Assembly (NCBI RefSeq): GCF_030209475.1
Contig: NZ_JARVRW010000002.1
Location: 124,001 to 188,000 of the forward strand
From: Microbacterium sp. lyk4-40-TSB-66
GTDB taxonomy: Bacteria > Actinomycetota > Actinomycetes > Actinomycetales > Microbacteriaceae
DNA: 64,000 bases
Direction: 5' to 3'
Position 1 is the stretch's first letter. Each line of letters starts with the position of its first letter. Below, in pieces: positions 60,090 to 64,000 of the stretch. The notes under the pieces are model-generated. The model searched no databases. It was not told the DNA's origin and saw only the letters and a program-made list of their open reading frames with translations. The position numbers were made by a program, and so were the translations under genes.

Positions 60090-62057
60090 ATGAGCAGCCA
60101 GATCGACCACCTCCTCTCCGAATCCCGCCGGTTCCCGCCGTCGGCCGAGTTCGTCGACGATGCCGTGGGCGACCGCGGCCTGTACGACCGCGCGGCCGCC
60201 GACCGCGAGGGCTTCTGGGCCGAACAGGCGCGCGACCTGCATTGGCACACGCCTTTCACGCAGGTGCTGGATTGGTCCAACCCGCCGTTCGCCGAGTGGT
60301 TCGCCGACGGCGAGCTGAACGTCGCCTACAACTGTCTCGACCGTCACGTCGAGGCGGGTCACGGCGATCGCGTCGCGCTGCGGTGGGAAGGTGAACCCGG
60401 CGACTCGCGCAACGTCACGTACGCCGAGCTCACCGACGAGGTCAAGCGCCTCGCCAACGTTCTCACCGGTCTCGGCGTGGAGAAGGGCGACCGCGTCGCC
60501 CTGTACCTGCCGATGATCCCCGAGGCGATCGCCTCGATGCTGGCGGTCGCCCGTATCGGCGCGGTCCACTCGGTCGTGTTCGGTGGATTCTCGGCCGACA
60601 GTCTCCGCGCCCGCATCGATGACGCCGGGGCGAAGGTCGTGATCACCGCCGACGGCGGTTGGCGCAAGGGCAAGGTCTCCCCCCTCAAACCCGCGGTCGA
60701 CCAGTCTCTCGCCGACCGCAACGGCTCCGGCATCCAGGAGACCGTCGAGCACGTCATCGTCGTCAAGCGCGGAGGGAACGAGGTCGAATGGACGCAGGAC
60801 CGCGACCTCTGGTGGCACGACGTCGTCCCGCAGGCGTCGGCCGAGCACGAGGCACAGGCCTTCCCGGCAGAGACGCCGCTGTTCATCCTGTACACCTCGG
60901 GTACGACGGGTAAACCCAAGGGCATCTTGCACACCTCGGGCGGCTACCTCACGCAGGCGGCCTTCACCAACCGCGTCGTGCACGACGTCCACCCCGAGTC
61001 CGACGTCTACTGGTGCACGGCGGACATCGGCTGGATCACGGGCCACACCTACGTGACGTACGGTCCCCTCGCCAATGGAGCGACGCAGCTGCTGTACGAG
61101 GGAACCCCCGACACGCCGCACCCGGGCCGCTGGTGGGAGCTCATCGAGAAGCACGGGGTGACCATCTTCTACACGGCACCCACCGCCATCCGCTCCTTCA
61201 TGAAGATCGGCCGCGACGTCCCGCAGAAGTTCGACCTGTCGACGCTCCGCCTCCTCGGGTCGGTGGGCGAGCCCATCAATCCCGAGGCGTGGGTCTGGTA
61301 TCGCGAGATCATCGGCGCCGACCGGACGCCGATCGTCGACACGTGGTGGCAGACCGAGACCGGCGCCATCATAATCTCGGCCCTCCCGGGGGTGACCGAG
61401 ACCAAACCCGGCTCCGCCCAGGTGCCGTTGCCCGGCATCTCGATCGCCGTGGTCGACGACAGCGGCGAACCCGTCGCGAACGGCAGCGGCGGCCTGCTCG
61501 TCGTGACCGAGCCGTGGCCCAGCATGCTCCGCGGGATCTGGGGCGACCCCGACCGCTACCGCGAGACGTACTGGGACAAGTTCGCCGACAAGGGCTACTA
61601 CTTCGCCGGCGACGGCGCCCGTCTCGACGAGGACGGCGACGTCTGGCTCCTCGGACGCGTGGACGACGTCATGAACGTCTCGGGGCACCGCCTGTCGACG
61701 GCCGAGATCGAATCCGCGCTCGTCGGACACGAGGGTGTGGCCGAAGCGGCCGTGGTGGGTGCCTCCGACGAGACCACGGGCCAGGCGGTGGTCGCCTTCG
61801 TGATCATCAAGAGCCGCTACCTGAAGCAGAAGCCCGTCGACGGCCTCGGCGACGAGCTGCGGCGGTGGGTCGGCGAGCAGATCGGGCCCATCGCCCGCCC
61901 GAGGGACGTCTACATCGTCGGGGAACTGCCCAAGACCCGCTCGGGGAAGATCATGCGCCGTCTCTTGCGCGATGTGGCCGAAGGTCGCGAGGTCGGTGAC
62001 ACCACGACGCTCGCGGACACGGCCGTGATGAGCGTGATCAGCGCCCAGGTGAAGTAG
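60090..62057 (+). CDS. acs: Acetyl-CoA synthetase
   Basis: The 655-residue AMP-forming enzyme has YTSGTTGKPKGILHT, WWQTETGAIIIS and the acetylation-site region TRSGKIMRRLLR. It activates acetate to acetyl-CoA. ATG 60090 is preceded by AAGGAG. The C-terminal lysine is where lysine acetylation usually controls such enzymes. Confidence 0.96.
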   Translation: MSSQIDHLLSESRRFPPSAEFVDDAVGDRGLYDRAAADREGFWAEQARDLHWHTPFTQVLDWSNPPFAEWFADGELNVAYNCLDRHVEAGHGDRVALRWEGEPGDSRNVTYAELTDEVKRLANVLTGLGVEKGDRVALYLPMIPEAIASMLAVARIGAVHSVVFGGFSADSLRARIDDAGAKVVITADGGWRKGKVSPLKPAVDQSLADRNGSGIQETVEHVIVVKRGGNEVEWTQDRDLWWHDVVPQASAEHEAQAFPAETPLFILYTSGTTGKPKGILHTSGGYLTQAAFTNRVVHDVHPESDVYWCTADIGWITGHTYVTYGPLANGATQLLYEGTPDTPHPGRWWELIEKHGVTIFYTAPTAIRSFMKIGRDVPQKFDLSTLRLLGSVGEPINPEAWVWYREIIGADRTPIVDTWWQTETGAIIISALPGVTETKPGSAQVPLPGISIAVVDDSGEPVANGSGGLLVVTEPWPSMLRGIWGDPDRYRETYWDKFADKGYYFAGDGARLDEDGDVWLLGRVDDVMNVSGHRLSTAEIESALVGHEGVAEAAVVGASDETTGQAVVAFVIIKSRYLKQKPVDGLGDELRRWVGEQIGPIARPRDVYIVGELPKTRSGKIMRRLLRDVAEGREVGDTTTLADTAVMSVISAQVK

Positions 62058-62068
62058 CGCCGCCGTCG

Positions 62069-62096
62069 CGTGGATGCCGGGTGACCGGCATCCACG
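62069..62096. terminator. Inverted repeat just after acs
   Basis: A perfect 12-bp stem (CGTGGATGCCGG with CCGGCATCCACG) has a GTGA loop 11 bases after the acs stop. No T-run follows, so it may be a 3'-stabilising hairpin. Confidence 0.55.
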
Positions 62097-62136
62097 TGAC
62101 GACGGAGCGCGCGGGGTCAGCGCCCGCAGACACGAA

Positions 62137-62166
62137 GACGGGGCCGTTCGTACGAACGGCCCCGTC
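62137..62166. terminator. Bidirectional terminator palindrome between acs and anchored protein
   Basis: GACGGGGCCGTTCGT and its exact complement form a 30-base perfect palindrome between two convergent genes. Surrounding ACGA/TCGT bases can extend the stem. A T-containing stretch (TCTCGTCGT) lies on the plus side. Confidence 0.75.
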
Positions 62167-62175
62167 TCGTCGTCA

Positions 62176-62991
62176 TCAGATGGAGCGGCGGCGACGCAGC
62201 ACCAGCATGAACGCACCGGCCGCGAGGACACCGGCGGCGATCAGCGCGATGGGCAGCAGGGCGGCGCCGGACATACCGGTCGTCGCGAGCGAACCCTTAC
62301 CGGACTGGCCGTTGGCCGCCGGCACGGGCACCGCGGTCGCCGTGGCGGTCGCGGTGGCGGTCGGTGCGACCGTCGGCGTCGACGTGGCCGTCGGCGTGGC
62401 GGTCGGCGTCGGGCCACCGGTCGGGGCCGTGGTCGGCGTCGGCGTGGACGTCGGCTGAGCGGTGGGCGTCGCGGTCGGCGTGGCCGTCGGCGTCGCCGTG
62501 GGCGTCGCGGTCGGCGTGGCCGTCGGCGTCGCGGTCGGCGTCGGCGTCGGGGTGGGCTTCGGCGGCAGGTCGCAGCCGATCACCGTGACGCGCGAGTCCC
62601 AGGCCGTGATGACGCCCGAGGTCCACTCGGGGTCGCCGCCGCGCGAGGAGGAACCGAAAGCGACACCCGCGGTGGTGTCCAGATCGCTGCAGTCGTACCC
62701 GTCGAACGACGCCGACCAGGTCCACGTCTCACCGGGCGCGAAGCGCTTCTCGCTGAAGGTCTCGATCCACCCGTTGGTCTGGGCGACCGTCGCCGAGCCG
62801 TAGGCGGTGACCGCCGAGGTGTTCTTCGCCCAGACGGCGACGTCGACCTCGTTGGGCGTGGTGAAGTCCAGCGTGACCCGCACATCACCCGTGATGTCGG
62901 CCGCGTAGGCAGCGGGGACGCTGATCCCGGCGCCGACCGCGAGGGCGAGTGCCGTTGCGCCGGCCGCCCAGAATTTCGTCGTCTTCTTCAT
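62176..62991 (-). CDS. Secreted Thr/Pro-repeat protein with LATTG cell-wall anchor
   Basis: The 271-residue precursor has a signal peptide (KKTTKFWAAGATALALAVGAGISV), a beta-rich domain of about 120 residues with two cysteines (DGYDCSDL, VIGCDLPP) and a PTPTA-type repeat stalk. It ends in a sorting signal LATTG, a hydrophobic helix and RRRRSI. It should be sortase-anchored to the wall. ATG 62991 was chosen since the next in-frame start up lacks a ribosome site. The domain family is not recognised. Confidence 0.8.
   Translation of the reverse strand: MKKTTKFWAAGATALALAVGAGISVPAAYAADITGDVRVTLDFTTPNEVDVAVWAKNTSAVTAYGSATVAQTNGWIETFSEKRFAPGETWTWSASFDGYDCSDLDTTAGVAFGSSSRGGDPEWTSGVITAWDSRVTVIGCDLPPKPTPTPTPTATPTATPTATPTATPTATPTATPTAQPTSTPTPTTAPTGGPTPTATPTATSTPTVAPTATATATATAVPVPAANGQSGKGSLATTGMSGAALLPIALIAAGVLAAGAFMLVLRRRRSI
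62336..62561 (-). repeat. Short-unit Thr/Pro/Ala codon repeats in the anchored protein
   Basis: Repeated 6- to 12-base units encode TP, TATP and PTA. They form the stalk of the surface protein and may vary in number between strains. Confidence 0.85.
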
Positions 62992-63150
62992 TTTTCCCCG
63001 TTTTCCCCTAAAGAATGTGCCCCCCACAGCACGTGGAAGGCGAGCGCAGGTGCGCTTCCCCGTAAATACCCTAATCATTCGATGGGCATATTCTGAAAAC
63101 CGAAATGACACGCTAGGTTACGCTTTCGCTTCCTGGCAGTGCCTCGGCGA

Positions 63151-63618
63151 TCAGACGACGGTGAAGACGACCTCGACCTCGACCGGGCTGTCCAGGGGCA
63201 GGACGGGCACTCCGACCGCCGAACGCGCGTGGGCGCCGGCCTCTCCGAAGACCTCGCCGAAGAATTCGCTCGCCCCGTTGATCACGGCCGGCTGACCGGT
63301 GAATTCGGGGACGGATGCCACGAAGCCGGTGAGTTTGAGCACTCCACCGAGGTTGTCGACGCCTCCGACGACCGCCGCCGCTGCCGCGATGGCGTTGAGC
63401 GCGCACTGACGCGCGCACGACCGCGCATCCGCCGGGGTCACGAGTCCCTCGGCCTCGCCCACTTTGCCCGTCGCCGGGAGGGCACCCTGCACCATCGGCA
63501 GCTGGCCCGAGGTGTAGACGAGATCGCCGTGACGTTTCGCGGGAATGTAGGCGGCGACGGGGGGAACGACGGCCGGGACGTCGACGCCGAGCGCGGCGAG
63601 GCGCTCGGAGACGCTCAC
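63151..63618 (-). CDS. RidA-family protein
   Basis: The 155-residue protein has the RidA/YjgF pattern DLVYTSGQLPM, CARQCALNAIAAA and LTGFVASVPEFTGQPAVINGASEFFGEVFGEAG. A late arginine that would stabilise 2-aminoacrylate is replaced in the equivalent ARSAVGVP segment, where Arg is in ARSA. RidA proteins remove reactive enamine intermediates. The GTG start overlaps the DUF4177 stop (GTGA). Confidence 0.87.
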   Translation of the reverse strand: MSVSERLAALGVDVPAVVPPVAAYIPAKRHGDLVYTSGQLPMVQGALPATGKVGEAEGLVTPADARSCARQCALNAIAAAAAVVGGVDNLGGVLKLTGFVASVPEFTGQPAVINGASEFFGEVFGEAGAHARSAVGVPVLPLDSPVEVEVVFTVV

Positions 63619-63833
63619 TGCTGACCCTCGAACTGGCGCGCAGCAGCCTCTGCGGCGCCGAGACCGGTGTTGGCGGTCCCGCCGCCGGTCGGACGCTTGA
63701 GGTACGCCACGAGGCCCCCCTCGGGCCCGGGCACCACCTGCACGAGCTCCCACCCCTGCTTCCCCCAGTTGTTGAGGATGGCGGCGGTGTTGTGGATCAG
63801 CAGCGGAGTGGTGAGGTATTCCCACGTGGTCAT
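63615..63833 (-). CDS. DUF4177 small protein
   Basis: The 72-residue protein MTTWEYLTTPLLIHNTAAI continues with LNNWGKQGWELVQVVPGP and an acidic, Ala-rich end. The WGKQGWELV pattern is that of DUF4177. ATG 63833 has a GGGAG site. It is coupled to ridA. Confidence 0.82.
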   Translation of the reverse strand: MTTWEYLTTPLLIHNTAAILNNWGKQGWELVQVVPGPEGGLVAYLKRPTGGGTANTGLGAAEAAARQFEGQQ

Positions 63834-63952
63834 TGTCGGGCTCCCGGCGATGGCTCGGCGCGCAGACATGATGCGCGCGCGGACGGATGGCGTACGCGCG
63901 CGAGCGCACGCCTTCAAGGCATCGCCCAGCAACGTCGCTTAGCATCAACCCT

Positions 63953-64000
63953 ATGCCCGAGAACAAACGTACGGCTAGCGGTGCCCTCGGCGGCATCCTG
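63953..64000 (+). CDS. Penicillin-binding protein, first 16 codons (window ends)
   Basis: A start ATG begins MPENKRTASGALGGIL, cut by the window. The KRTASG-LGG start resembles the cytoplasmic N-terminus of actinobacterial class A penicillin-binding proteins, which next have a membrane helix. The divergent RidA/DUF4177 neighbours agree with that locus. A TAGCAT -10-like hexamer lies 7 bases before the ATG, so the message is likely leaderless. The call is from a very short fragment. Confidence 0.55.
   Translation, partial: MPENKRTASGALGGIL

Noticed and set aside
59991-62231. A 746-codon open frame on the minus strand
   Set aside because: It is antisense to acs, whose enzyme motifs are complete. 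The reverse frame is an effect of GC-rich third positions.

Overview
The window is one contiguous piece of a high-GC actinobacterial chromosome, most likely Microbacteriaceae and probably Microbacterium or a close relative (inference from gene content). The supporting signs are very GC-rich coding sequence with many GTG and some TTG starts, frequent 1-4 base stop/start overlaps, promoters placed so that mRNAs would be leaderless, and typical actinobacterial families (GlnR, SigK/RskA, nitrobindin plus YgfZ, Rv3654c-type Tad genes).

Layout. 1-3.7 kb: end of a methyltransferase gene, then a minus-strand group nitrobindin-ygfZ-FUSC. 3.7-17.8 kb: a phosphate and nitrogen block with glnR, ppk, a NUDIX/histidine-phosphatase fusion and pstSCAB. 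PHO-box-like repeats precede ppk and pstS. Set into this block is a likely poly-amino-acid cluster: a phosphopantetheinyl transferase, an M1 peptidase and a 1312-residue Pls/PosA-type synthetase. 17.8-25.3 kb: aminodeoxychorismate lyase, the sigK-rskA pair facing a fasciclin lipoprotein (as with mycobacterial SigK and MPT70/83), and a divergent siderophore uptake locus over one IdeR/DtxR box.

25.3-29.0 kb is the clearest foreign segment. It is a small lower-GC island in the 3' end of a tRNA-Lys gene, bounded by 39-bp direct repeats. It carries a decayed integrase and three translationally coupled genes: a ParB-like protein, a D12-class DNA adenine methyltransferase and an AbiGi-like protein. 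I regard this cassette as the best candidate for an undescribed, probably anti-phage, system.

29.0-49.4 kb: an accessory metabolic and envelope region with guanine deaminase, a secreted GH16 enzyme, a GT2 glycosyltransferase with a small membrane partner, the MesX/MesD methionine synthase pair with a LysR regulator, an aldo/keto reductase, an Lrp/DMT-exporter pair, a membrane molybdopterin oxidoreductase, a PAS kinase-like protein without the usual H-box, nicotinamidase, an MMPL exporter and tRNA-Thr.

49.4-64 kb: housekeeping genes (deoC, an S33 lipoprotein peptidase, holB, tmk, topA), a compact Tad pilus locus, acs, a Thr/Pro-repeat wall-anchored protein, RidA, a DUF4177 protein and the first codons of a penicillin-binding protein.
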